Origin: Coleophoma eucalyptorum
Taxonomy: Eukaryota; Ascomycota; Leotiomycetes; Helotiales; Dermateaceae
Assembly: GCA_026120035.1 (NCBI GenBank)
Contig: JALRME010000030.1
Span: 1-64,000, forward strand
Length of the DNA: 64,000 nucleotides
Direction: 5' to 3'
The translations under genes and the position numbers were made by a program. The notes under the pieces were generated by a model. The model searched no databases and had not been told where the DNA came from. It was given only the letters and a program-made list of their open reading frames with translations. Below, piece by piece: positions 10,461 through 20,694 of this stretch (its first letter is position 1; each line of letters starts with the position of its first letter).

Positions 10461-11775
10461 TTACGTCCGGATTGAAGTCTTTGTGACTGTCTTGGTGGTC
10501 TTGACAATACTCGTGTACGTACGACTACTTGTGCCAAGAGTTTTGGTCTTGATAACAGTGCCGGTGTAAAGTGTCACAGGAGGTGGTGTGCTATAGCAGA
10601 CAGTCAGTCTAACCTTCTAGATGGTATCCTTGGGAGGGGTAACATGCATTGTCATCGTGGAGGAAGTGGTGCCTAGTAACCTTATATTAGCATAGATTTT
10701 CCTCGAGATAGCGTTGACTTACTGGTACTCGTGGTTGTCACAGCAGGATCGGTGATAAAAACTGTTGATACAATCCAGTCCGCGGTATTTGTATCAACTA
10801 CGGTGATGGTTGGGACATCAGGCGCTCTTTTATCAAGATGTCTTGCAATAGCTTTGCGACGCATGACGTCCAACCGAGGAATTGAAGCATCACGCTTCCT
10901 TTCTGGAGAAGCAGTGATGGCTGAAGATGACACAGAAACAGTAGGGGATCCTACAAGTTGTAGCGCCAAATTCAAGGCAGTTTTCTGAGCCACAGGATCT
11001 GGACTGTTTTTCTTTTTGGGGATTGAGCATGTAGCAGTTTTGGTGGAGTATTTAATGGAGGTGGAACGTGTGATGCTCGTTTTGGTATATGATGAGGTCT
11101 TCGTGACAGTTTTGGAGACTACAGGTGGTGTTATGGTTACAGTTCCTGATGCGGTCGTTACTGTTGATATTGTGACGGGAGAGAGGGTTGTGAAGTAGGA
11201 TTCAGTTTCAGTCGATACTATTGTCGAGGTTGGCGTTATCTCATCGGTGATTGTCACTAAGCAGTGGTAAGTATCTGCAGCTATTTCAAACCTGGATAAG
11301 AAAACACACCTGTTGGGGTCTCGGTGACCGTCTGTTGCGGTGCAACGAGGAGGGTAAACGTGCGCTGGGATGAAAATGACGCCCCGTCTCCATTATTGCT
11401 TAACAGAACAAGGATCCAGGTCCCGCTATACATATCACTCTTGCTAATGGGACTAGACGACAATGAATTTTGATTTTTCATTTGAGAATTGAGCCTTGCT
11501 TACCAGGTTGACAACTCATCGACATCATCTTGGGACGCATCAATATCAGAACATAGCCAAGAGTCTTCATTCGGCGCTTCTAGAATGACATTTGCTGACC
11601 CTTCACAGCCCTCAAATTGCACGACAGACGTAAATAGGCTGGTATCAAGTGAGTTGATGAAATAACTTCCTCCATCTTGGAAATCAATTCCAAAGGAGGC
11701 ACAATCTGCTTTGACAGAAGAGAGCACGGATATGACCACAACGAGTGTGCTGACAAGGCGATAGTAGAAGACCAT
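10461..11775 (-). CDS. Secreted Ser/Thr-rich protein with a premature stop
   Basis: Start ATG at 11775; the N terminus MVFYYRLVSTLVVVISVLSS is a good signal peptide. Proposed exons are 11775-11504, 11452-11310, 11256-10723 and 10672-10461. Each intron is 50-53 bp with GTAAGC, GTGTGT and GTAAGT donors, and the phases agree throughout. Exon 1 encodes CASFGIDFQDGGSYFINS, exon 2 SGTWILVLLSNNGDG. This is the globular domain of a common but uncharacterised secreted family in filamentous ascomycetes. The rest is a long Thr/Ser/Val-rich stalk with KR dibasic sites and a CSIPKKK segment. In exon 4 an in-frame TAG at 10619-10617 cuts the protein to 334 residues. The same frame continues open and compositionally alike (VCYSTPPPVTLYTG, then TKTVTKTSIRT) to TAA at 10461. 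Either the allele is truncated or an undetected splice removes the stop. Confidence 0.65.
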
Positions 11776-12729
11776 GATTGCAAAATTGGAGAGTCTGTTG
11801 GCAAAATTGAGAGACTCCGTGTTGATTATTAGTGTCAGCCAGGCCTTCGGGAACGGGGTTTTCCAAGGCCGTCATAATGAACAGGTTCAGCATGCAATAA
11901 ATGCACGTTCACGAAAATCGCCCGAGAAACAATGATCCCGAATTGGGACTATCGATAACGTGTACGGCTAGCAGCTAAGGTACGCATGCAAGTTGGCCCT
12001 GAAGGGCGCCAAATGGCTCATTATTGATACGAGATCATGATATTCTGGAGCCCGCCGGAACCGAGCCAGAAAAATATACGAAGAATACTTCTCTGAATTC
12101 ACTTTTGCATGCTGCAGTAAGCATAGTCATCCAGCGGTGCTTGGCGTCAGATCGCGGATCCCTCAACATCTCTACTCCATATCAGAATCCAGCGATCCAG
12201 AGGAGTCCAGAGTGCGGTGGCTCCATATCAGGCACCAGGGTATTTAGTATTGAATTCTGCACCTCTGGAGCTTCCGCTCCTAAAGAGAGTCAAGGAACCA
12301 GGGGGGAACCACTCCAGTGGTTTTCATTTGGCGATGTAGGAGAAGCGAGACGATTAGCGACGACGGATTCATTGGAAACCCCCTGTCATCAAGCACATCG
12401 TGTGCAATTAGTGGACTAGCGACATGGCGGAATCGCGCTCTCTTCCGACCCGCGATGCTGCTCCATGCATTGACGAACTTGATACGAAGGGCGAGTGGCT
12501 GCCATAGCTGCTAGCGCTGCATGTCAGAATTATCAGACCAGGGCAAGATCTAGTTGAAGGTGGACTGATGAGCTGGCCATGCTCCCGTCGCAGAAATCCA
12601 TGACCTTGTCGTCCACGTTTTCCATACTTTAACTTTAACCCTCTTTTGAGTCGAGGACAATAGCGATAATGGTCAACAGCAGCATTAGTGCCGCCAGCAA
12701 CGACATAGCAAAAACAAAGCATTTATATC
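11776..12729. other. No confident gene
   Basis: Frames of 100-130 codons exist on both strands (for example about 12024-12419 +), but they lack domain signatures and overlap each other. On the minus strand a hydrophobic stretch (SLLAALMLLLTIIAIVL, about 12705-12655) could be a membrane segment of a decayed gene. Confidence 0.4.
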
Positions 12730-12959
12730 ACTCACTGGTAGGCTGCGCACTTTTGCACCCTGTGGTTAACCATGGGCCCGTGCCATCCCTTGGTCTAGTT
12801 AATCATAGGATTATAAATACTAAAACTCGGGAAATTCGCGAATAGAATCAGTTGCACTATCAAACTCCAGTGCGCCGATAAAATTAAAGCGAGGATTGAT
12901 GGAGATTCACGTCCAGTAGTTAACCAATGGGCGCAAAAGTACGCAGCCTACTCACTGGT
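12730..12959. mobile_element. 210-bp Mutator-like MITE with 10-bp target duplication
   Basis: The element spans 12740-12949. It starts AGGCTGCGCACTTTTGCACC and its end, read on the other strand, is AGGCTGCGTACTTTTGCGCC. The inverted repeats extend about 31 bp (to GGTTAAC) with only four mismatches. It is flanked on both sides by the identical 10-mer ACTCACTGGT (12730-12739 and 12950-12959). A 9-11 bp duplication is characteristic of Mutator-like (MULE) elements. The interior is too short to encode a transposase, so it is a non-autonomous element that would need a MULE elsewhere in the genome. The repeat and duplication are direct observations; the superfamily assignment rests on duplication length. 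Confidence 0.85.
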
Positions 12960-13381
12960 AAAGATACAATTCAACAAGACCCATATAGCTATGATTAGAA
13001 CAACAACGAAAGCCCCGTGGTGAGGCTTACGCTGAAATCCAGCCTCAAAGTAATTGCTGCATCGCCCCCCGGTCTACAATATCTAGAGTACGAATTAATC
13101 CTCGAATCTCCTCCCTCCATCCACCCCCAGTGTGGCCGCCAAGCTTTACTGCATTGTCAGCGCCGCAGCGAAAGCCTTGGCATGATAACAGAGCGCCTCT
13201 ACGAAGTAATACTGGACAGTTGGACATTCCATGAGTACTAGACGAGTTGCAGCAATATTTAGCTACAAGTTGCATCAGATTGAAACTATTGAATGCTGAC
13301 AGCACCACCATGAGAATTCCATTCCCTAAGTCTCCACGGCGCCAAGCTGCTGCCTGTACCTTTTCGGGGCTTTGATCTGTC

Positions 13382-13452
13382 CGTCAGCCGTCTGTTCGTC
13401 AAAAATGTCAATATTCCTGTCAGCCGTATGTTCGTCGGCAGTGTCAATATTC
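13382..13452. repeat. Two copies of a 36-bp direct repeat upstream of the laccase
   Basis: Copies at 13382-13416 and 13418-13452 share GTCAGCCGT, TGTTCGTC and TGTCAATATTC in the same order. They lie about 190-260 bp before the laccase ATG. A shorter repeat, TCAATGCATGA, follows at about 13454 and 13489. They could be duplicated regulatory sites; this is inference. Confidence 0.6.
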
Positions 13453-13644
13453 TTCAATGCATGAAACATTGAGAATATCAAATTTAATCAATGCATGATA
13501 CCCTAAAGCCTCTCCTCTTACTTTGGGGGGGTGGTAGAAGATAAGCGTAACCAAGATCAAATGTAAATAGGATTCTTTTCCCACATCTTCAAAGAGCCAT
13601 TTCTTCAATTCAATCATCTCTTGCAGCTGGATGCGTCTGTAACC

Positions 13645-15426
13645 ATGCCACCTTCCAAGTTCCTACTCTTCTTTCTTTCTCTAGCCTCGTGTGCAGTTGC
13701 TTCAACTATCCCTCTGAAGCAAGAGCATAACGACCTACGCCTTCGGCAAGCCACATCTACTTCAACCAAGGCGGCAGATCCTGCTTGTACAAACTCACCA
13801 CTGACACGAAGTTGTTGGTCCAATGGGTACAGCATTGCGACCGACTTTGATTTGAAGTTCCCAACCACCGGTAAGACCGTGAAATACAACCTTGAGATCA
13901 CAAACACAAGTGCCGTGGCTCTAGATGGCACTTCCCGTCAGGTTATGGCCATCAACGGTCAATATCCAGGCCCAACCATCATTGCCGACTGGGGTGACAC
14001 AATCGAGGTTACCCTTAAAAATTCCCTACAAAACAATGGCACTGGCATCCATTGGCATGGATTCCGCCAGTATCATACCAATACCGAGGACGGTGTTCCA
14101 GGCATTACGGAGTGTCCCCTTGCACCTGGAGATACTAAAGTCTACACATTTCAGGCTACCCAGTTCGGCACGAGCTGGTATCACAGCCACTTTACAGCGC
14201 AATATGGAGAGGGAGTGGTTGGCGGGGTTCAAATTAATGGCCCAGCAACGGCAAACTACGACGTGGACCTTGGGACATACACAATTACCGACTGGTACTA
14301 TCAATCCGTTTTTCAACTTGCCTCTCTACTCAACACTGGCGTTATAGGAGTCCCGTCTGGAAGTAATGGACTGATCAATGGATCAATGGTCAGCGCCAAT
14401 GGCGGCAAATACACCACCAATACACTTACCAAGGGCAAGAAATACCGCTTACGTCTCATCAACACGTCGGTTGACAACCATTTTGCGGTCTCCTTAGATA
14501 ATCACCCCTTCACAGTTATTTCGGCAGACTTTGTTCCTATCAAACCTTACACCACGGACTGGTTATTCATCGGGATTGGACAGCGTTATGATGTTATCAT
14601 CACTGCAAATCAAACCGTGGATAGCTACTGGTTTAGGGCGGAGGTCCAATCCGGATGTGGAGTGAATGACAACAATGGGAATATCAAAAGTATCTTCACT
14701 TACGCCGGAGCAGCAGCTGGAGATCCAACCTCCACAGCTACCACCTATACCCAACGTTGTACCGATGAGACTACTCTAGTTCCATTTTGGGATAGTTTCG
14801 TCCCTTCCGGACCTCTCGAAGCCTTTACTCAAAACCTCAATGTCTCTATTAATATCGGAACCACAACAACGGGTTCAGTAATCACCTGGGGTATTAACTT
14901 CAATTCATTGAGTGTGAATTGGGACGATCCTATTTTGGAATACGTCAAAAATGGCACAGACGACTGGCCCACATCCGAGAACCTAATTGAATTGCCCGAT
15001 GCAGGAGAATGGTACTACTGGATCATCCAAGAAGTGGCCGGCACCCCTATCACTGTCAACATCCCTCATCCCATCCATCTACACGGCCACGACTTTTACG
15101 TGCTGGGCACGGGCATCGGTGTCTACGACCAGAACGTGAATGCCGCAGCTCTTGACTATGACAACCCAACCCGTCGCGATGTGGCCATGTTACCGGCTGG
15201 CGGCTGGCTTGCAATTGCCTTCCAAACGGACAACCCCGGCGCCTGGATCATGCACTGCCATATCGCATGGCACGTCGGTGAAGGTCTCGCTGTGCAATTC
15301 CTCGAAAGCGAGTCGTTGATCCCTACTGTCAACGCGGTCTCTGCGGGGTGGGAAAAAACGTGCGCGAATTGGGACGCCTACTATCCTGCTCACGCTGTCT
15401 ATCTCCAGGATGATTCTGGACTCTAA
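13645..15426 (+). CDS. Secreted asco-laccase (multicopper oxidase)
   Basis: Encodes 593 residues without an intron. ATG 13645 is chosen because it directly begins a signal peptide (MPPSKFLLFFLSLASCAVAS); the frame upstream has no other ATG. Laccases oxidise phenols at a type 1 copper and reduce O2 to water at a trinuclear cluster. All four copper motifs are present: HWHGFRQ (136), WYHSH (179-182), HPIHLHGHDF (475) and HCHIAWHVGEGL (537). Leu, not Met or Phe, takes the axial T1 position, as in high-potential ascomycete enzymes. The last residues, DSGL, are the C-terminal plug typical of asco-laccases, normally exposed by processing. Many N-x-S/T sites suit secretion. It is convergent with the flavin oxidase gene 216 bp downstream. 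Physiological substrate (lignin-derived phenol, melanin precursor or host phenolic) cannot be told. Confidence 0.93.
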   Translation: MPPSKFLLFFLSLASCAVASTIPLKQEHNDLRLRQATSTSTKAADPACTNSPLTRSCWSNGYSIATDFDLKFPTTGKTVKYNLEITNTSAVALDGTSRQVMAINGQYPGPTIIADWGDTIEVTLKNSLQNNGTGIHWHGFRQYHTNTEDGVPGITECPLAPGDTKVYTFQATQFGTSWYHSHFTAQYGEGVVGGVQINGPATANYDVDLGTYTITDWYYQSVFQLASLLNTGVIGVPSGSNGLINGSMVSANGGKYTTNTLTKGKKYRLRLINTSVDNHFAVSLDNHPFTVISADFVPIKPYTTDWLFIGIGQRYDVIITANQTVDSYWFRAEVQSGCGVNDNNGNIKSIFTYAGAAAGDPTSTATTYTQRCTDETTLVPFWDSFVPSGPLEAFTQNLNVSINIGTTTTGSVITWGINFNSLSVNWDDPILEYVKNGTDDWPTSENLIELPDAGEWYYWIIQEVAGTPITVNIPHPIHLHGHDFYVLGTGIGVYDQNVNAAALDYDNPTRRDVAMLPAGGWLAIAFQTDNPGAWIMHCHIAWHVGEGLAVQFLESESLIPTVNAVSAGWEKTCANWDAYYPAHAVYLQDDSGL

Positions 15427-15642
15427 ACTCAATGATTAAGAGTGCTATTTGTTTCCAAGGATCGTATTTACTTGTTTATATGTGTAGTTTTTCAGTACAC
15501 GAGAAAAAGGAAACATTATTCGACTGTAAGGAAGGTAGTATTTGTTATAACTTAGTAGTTTTAAGAAATATATATGAATACTACGGAGTTTGTACCTAAC
15601 GTCATCTTGTTTTATTTCTACATCTGTTAGACTTGTGAAACT

Positions 15643-17172
15643 TCACTCTACTAATGGAATACTTTGATTACGATCTGTGTTAAACATTCCAATAGGATCG
15701 TATTGACGCTTCAAATCCAACAAGCGTGGCCAATTTGCCCCATACAGATTCTCAATCATCTCATCTTGGCTCCAGGCTGAGCTGCGGTAGTTCAGGAATG
15801 CTCGATCAACCCAGCCAGTTTTTCTCATGGCGACCAGAAATGTCTCCCATCCACTTTTGAAATAATCGACAAGATCACTACGCCATGGAATATCGAAAGC
15901 ACTGGTACGAGCATCATAGCGGACAAGCCAGAGATCGTCCCCGTGTGCCCAAGCCGTTTTGTCATCGCTTATTTGGGATGAAACCGCTCCGCCCCAAAGG
16001 TCACAAAAGCCAGAGAATGTGGCATCATCTCGCTTCGGTAAGTACACTGTGCCCTGATACAATGCAGTAGCAGTGTCATTGGTGAATGGGTATTGGTTGG
16101 TGACTGTGGCGGAAAGAATGAAAAAGTATCGTCGAGGTGTGACTGCATTAGCAAGCACCCCAGGTGTTGAAGCCTCCTCCGATGCCATGAAATCCAACAC
16201 AGAAGACTTCACACTCATGCCGGGAAGTTTTTCCATGAGTGGAGCTATCGTTTGGTTGAATTCTTCTGGTGGACCATAGAAAAATCCCTCGCCCCGTGAT
16301 GATGTACGAAGAGACCATCTCATGGAGAGCAAGTCGGTATTCTTCTCGCTAAGAGCCCAATCTTGGATAGTGAGGAGGGCATTGACATTGTCCTGTATTT
16401 TTGTGGTGTTCGTGTTGGTGAACGCGATAGTGTAATTGGTCACTGAAAGGGAGATCGGCTTCCAGGTCTTCAGGGTCAGCTCGGTGACGATAGCAAACGA
16501 CGGCGCAGCACCTCGCAATGCCCAAAAGATATCTGAGTTGTAGCTTTCGCTGGCTTGGACGATGCTCCCATTGGATAAGACAGCTCTAACAGAGACGAGG
16601 TTATCCATAGGTGTTCCAAGCAACCGAGACAAAGTCCCAAAGCCTCCCCCTAGAGAAACACCACCAAGACCAACATCCGGGCAGCGGCCATGGACTAAAG
16701 CACGTTGTGCAGTTTGCCACAGGTAGTTGACAGCTTGTGAGATGACAATACCAGCACCAAATGTGAAGTTGTCTGTGCTTTCATCAACAGCCATTTTGGT
16801 GAAGTATTTCATGCTAACAATAAGCGAGCCATCGTCGCGACCAAAACCTAAGCTGCTGAAGGACCTGTTCCCACCAAGGACAGTGACCTTCACATTTGCG
16901 GCTTTCGCACACTCGAGCACTCTTGAGACGTCATCCTCGGTACGAGGATAAGCGACCGCTACTGGGATAGGTTGGATGCGTGACTGCCAGGCCGTTATGT
17001 CTGCAGTCCAGTTAGAACTTGTTGGAAGACTGTTCTCGATTCTTGAATTTGTAAGACAATACGCAAGGTTTGTAGAATCTGTAGCTTGTGCGGAGGCGAA
17101 CGCGGAGAATGTGATAGCAGTGAGGGCGAGAGAAAATGCTGCGAAGCACTGCGAGTTGCTGAATAGAAGCAT
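15643..17172 (-). CDS. Secreted FAD-linked oxidase (PCMH/BBE type, 6-hydroxynicotine-oxidase-like)
   Basis: Encodes 509 residues in one exon, ATG at 17172, with a signal peptide ending near residue 28 (AFASA). The FAD-binding PCMH domain covers about 65-245: YPRTEDDVSRVLECAKA, then VLGGNRSFSSLGFG, then HGRCPDVGLGGVSLGGGFG. A BBE domain ends the protein (NYRSSAW, then YGANWPRLLDLKRQYDP). The family oxidises sugars, alkaloids or secondary metabolites, making H2O2. Relatives usually attach FAD through a His in GGHS and a Cys in CPxVG. Here Cys164 is kept, but the His position is Arg103 (codon AGG, 16866-16864), so flavin attachment should be single rather than double, or the reading of the motif shifts. 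It is convergent with the laccase and, like it, intronless and secreted. The substrate is unknown. Confidence 0.85.
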   Translation of the reverse strand: MLLFSNSQCFAAFSLALTAITFSAFASAQATDSTNLAYCLTNSRIENSLPTSSNWTADITAWQSRIQPIPVAVAYPRTEDDVSRVLECAKAANVKVTVLGGNRSFSSLGFGRDDGSLIVSMKYFTKMAVDESTDNFTFGAGIVISQAVNYLWQTAQRALVHGRCPDVGLGGVSLGGGFGTLSRLLGTPMDNLVSVRAVLSNGSIVQASESYNSDIFWALRGAAPSFAIVTELTLKTWKPISLSVTNYTIAFTNTNTTKIQDNVNALLTIQDWALSEKNTDLLSMRWSLRTSSRGEGFFYGPPEEFNQTIAPLMEKLPGMSVKSSVLDFMASEEASTPGVLANAVTPRRYFFILSATVTNQYPFTNDTATALYQGTVYLPKRDDATFSGFCDLWGGAVSSQISDDKTAWAHGDDLWLVRYDARTSAFDIPWRSDLVDYFKSGWETFLVAMRKTGWVDRAFLNYRSSAWSQDEMIENLYGANWPRLLDLKRQYDPIGMFNTDRNQSIPLVE

Positions 17173-18833
17173 TGAAACGATAGGTTTCTAAAAAGAAAGA
17201 ATGAAATACAGGATAGCCACTGATCCAATGAATTGTTGAGTGGGATGTCATAGTTATGCTATCTATTTGAAAAATGGGATAGGGATATCGCCAAGGTTGT
17301 AGCCACTGGACTCATCTTATTGAGTAAGATTACAGAAGTTAAAGAAATAAGTCATGGCATCATCTCTACTACAAACCATATACCTCTATAGATAGACTCT
17401 CAGCCATCACCCATCACAGTCCGCCTCCAAAAGCCTCCGCCATAAGCCAAGTCTTTCCATTTAAAGTGACCAAAACTTTAAATCATGAGCAAGCCGAAAT
17501 TCCCACAAAAACAAACTGGAGAGAACAAAGAAAAGAACGATGGTATAGCAATAGTGGAATATTGAATGAATTAAAACAACGAACGCAGTATCACAGTGTT
17601 AAAATGTCTCTTATATTCATAAGATCTGTAGCAAACTAGTAGCAGAAGCACGAAGATCTACGATGTAGTAACATCGACGCTCTCGTTAACAGATAAACAA
17701 AGCATCGTGCTAGCGAACCTATGGGGATTTAGAAACTCTTTTATGAGATGTGCTTGGCCTTGGCACTCTTGGTTAAACTTTATTCAGCTTATTCTAAGCA
17801 TCGGCATTGGCAAGATTGATTAATGCGAGCGATACGAGCACTTGTGGCTTAGCGGACAATTTTTTCGGCATTTTTTCGAGTTGCGAGAAGCCGTGCTCGC
17901 TACTATCGAGAACAAAGAACCATGTGATAGAGCTAGTTGTATGCAGCTACCTATATTACCCTACGAGCCTTTACAAAAAGTCGGCGTACTTCTCGAGTTT
18001 TTGTTTTAAGAAATATAGGAGGATCCTAGCGCGGTAGGTACCCAAAAAATCATCTTAGTTCGCATATTGGAAGACGCATTTTATGAAGAAGAGCTTTCAG
18101 TTGTTATTGTCGAACGGCCTTCAATCTTATTGCCACGAGGGGAAGGTTTAGTAGACACACTTTTCAGGCGCTACAAAAGTTGTCTTTGCTCCCGAACGAC
18201 CATGACTGGTCACAAGCTTCAATATCGACGTGCAGCTGTATAGCTACTCTCAACCTTGGATCCCTCGAGGCAATGCATGAGGGAGAGTGCCAAATTTAGT
18301 ATAGCCACCATTTAAGCTAGACACCTTGCTTACATATTATACAATGGATTTATATGTTGAAACTACATGTGCATGTTGCCAAGAAACACCGACCCTACAA
18401 GTAAGGCTGAGTCCTGATGGCAACGTATCTTTGTCCCACACTTTCCCGTCAGCCAACACAGTTGACCTAAATTATGGTTGATATCTATGATCTTGAGATT
18501 TAAATCATTGTTTACAGCCATCATGAAGTGTATTTGCCGTCCTGAAGCTTATTTTGATTTCACATTTGGCTGTGGTAGTCCGAGCACAATCCTTCCCGAA
18601 GCAATCGGGGCCTACCCACAGCTCTCGAATTTCACCAGTCGTCTCACAAATTACCTAGTTCCTGCGACGAGTTTTTTATTGGCGTCAGCTACATCACCAC
18701 AAACTGTAATGGTTCCAGATAAAATGGATTTTCTGAAGCATGAGAACTCTATAGGTATACCCATCTCAGAAGTTCCCACGGATGACTTCGTGCCTACTGT
18801 CCAAAACCATATTTTGAGTGGTCGTTTTGTGCA
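17173..18833. other. No confident gene
   Basis: Intergenic between the flavin oxidase and the HET relic. A frame at 18478-18840 (+, 120 codons) lacks recognisable motifs and overlaps the HET relic in another frame. It may be a chance frame or a damaged upstream exon of that gene. From 18343 an ATG-led frame with a CACC motif runs only about 46 codons. Confidence 0.4.
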
Positions 18834-20694
18834 CTTATAAAACAGGGTATTTTAGAGGAATACCATCGCCGCCGGGGTAATTTTAGCTTCTTCGAAAGTG
18901 AAGATTGCTTCGCTCCTCTTCGTCTAAGGGGGTTTATTCGAAGTAAAGAAGACTGGGAGCCCTTTGACAGATGCAACGGATTGAATTTAGATGTAGTTGA
19001 TATTGAAACAACTGGAATAGTGCGAGTGATGTTGAAAGTGTGGACGATGCGTAGTAAGCTATCAAGGTACCACAGAAGTGTTTTGATTGATTAATGTCTC
19101 CTAGATGATCAAAACAGGGCCATATTAGATGCCAGAAATGAAACGCCTTTACTTTCTTCAGATTCCACAGAGGCATTTGTTCTTCTCCAAAACTACCTGC
19201 AGGCATGCGTCAACGATCACCTAGATTGCAAACGCAAGATCTTCGGAGATCTAATCGATGAAAATATCGGAAAAATATTACCCACACGCGTTATAGATGT
19301 CGGACTAGGCGATGAGATCAGCCAGCCCCGTTTGGTCTCCGGTGGGACACATTGTGCACAATATGTCGCTCTTAGTCTATGTCGGGGTGGTCCTGAAAAA
19401 TCCCCAATTCGAACATTGAAGTCAAACATAGAGGCATACATGATAATTATGCCTTGGGAAGGTATCTCAAAAACTTTCTATGATGCGATTACGATAACGC
19501 GTACCCTTGGCATACAGTTCCTTTGGATTGACTCCTTTTGCATAGTCCAGGATGACGAGCATGATTGGGAAAAAGAAGCCTCTCAAATGGGCCGCATCTA
19601 TGAGTTAGCTTATCTGGTTGTTTCTGCTGCTGGCGCCCAAAACTCTCAAGAAGGCTGCTTTCTTCCTAGAAAGCCCTTTCCACCTGCAGTGGAGTTGCCT
19701 TATTATTTGGAGGACGGATCACAAAGAGGCTCAATCCTTGTCACAAGCACGAAATCGTACATCCAAGCTGTACATGGGTGCGATGAACTGAAGGATTCCC
19801 CGTTAAGAAAACGGGCCTGGGCGACGCAAGAATGGATTCTTGCTCGAAGGGTTGTACATTATACAAGAGTAGGTCTTATTTGGTCATGCCGGAGTATGAA
19901 GGGGGAATGCCTGTACGAGACGGGTGAGCAGCGTAACTTTGGAAATAACACTATCTAGTCCGTCCTTAGTGCATGACTATAGCAAAAGCAACCTCACGTA
20001 CGCCAAGGACAAGCTACAAGCTCTTCAGGGCCTCGTAGTCGAGCTGAAGCGCACTAGACAAGATAGCTATCATTACGGGCTTTGGTCTGGAGAATCTCCT
20101 CAGAACCTCCTTTGGAAACAACATGCTAAGGCTCTTGGATGGTATAAGAGCACCTATGGGTTCCCTACCTGGTCTTGGGCAAGTATGAAAAGCCAGGTGT
20201 CATCATATGGCCGTCAATTGGACGACGTCAACACAAACTCATTACTACAAGACTCGGTCGTGTTCTTGGACGAGGAACTGAAATTTCAAAGTCCACAATT
20301 GATGATGCAAAGGTCAAATCTCCCTGTAGCCGACGATGAATCCATTGAATGGCGGTTTCGTAGAAGACACATGTTATGGCTTGATTGTATCGAGTTTGAA
20401 ATCGACCCCGTGTGCCATCTACAAGCAGAGGATGGAAAGAATCTTGGTCTAGCATTATTTGACGATGTCATAGGAACTGAAAGGTGGTTTGTTTGCTCGT
20501 TTCTCGTCCGACAAAAAGTCAATCCGGGGTCAAGCATTGTGTGGGAAGGAAAGCCTCCTTTATTTGTTTATCATTTTATCTTGCTTCAAACATCCTTATC
20601 TTGTCGTTCCGAGTTAGTTAGAATAGGCATTGGTGTACTTTTAGATGTCAACTTCTTTGAAAGAGCTATCCTATGTAAGGTAACTATAACTTAG
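18834..20694 (+). pseudogene. Broken HET-domain (heterokaryon incompatibility) gene
   Basis: HET-domain proteins trigger incompatibility cell death after non-self fusion. One frame from about 18834 (PKPYFEWSFCALIKQG upstream) runs to 19053. A good 51-bp intron (19054-19104) joins it to LLQNYLQACVNDHLDC. The HET core follows: RVIDVG, YVALSLCRGG, FYDAITITRTLGIQFLWIDS, CIVQDDEHDWEKEASQM and YELAYLVVSAAGA. At 19956-19958 an in-frame TAG replaces the Trp usual after FGNNTI. Within about 10 bases the frame also shifts, and the family-typical tail (LTYAKDKLQALQGLV, YHYGLWSGE, YGFPTWSWAS) continues to 20694. The signature YVALSxCWGG reads CRGG, a Trp-to-Arg change. There is no convincing start codon. 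Conclusion: an inactivated HET gene, recent enough that most of the frame is open. A miscalled intron near 19930-19965 seems unlikely because it would be under 40 bp. Confidence 0.75.

Noticed and set aside
12024..12419. 131-codon plus-strand frame
   Set aside because: No domain-like pattern and overlapped by other frames; next to decayed DNA.
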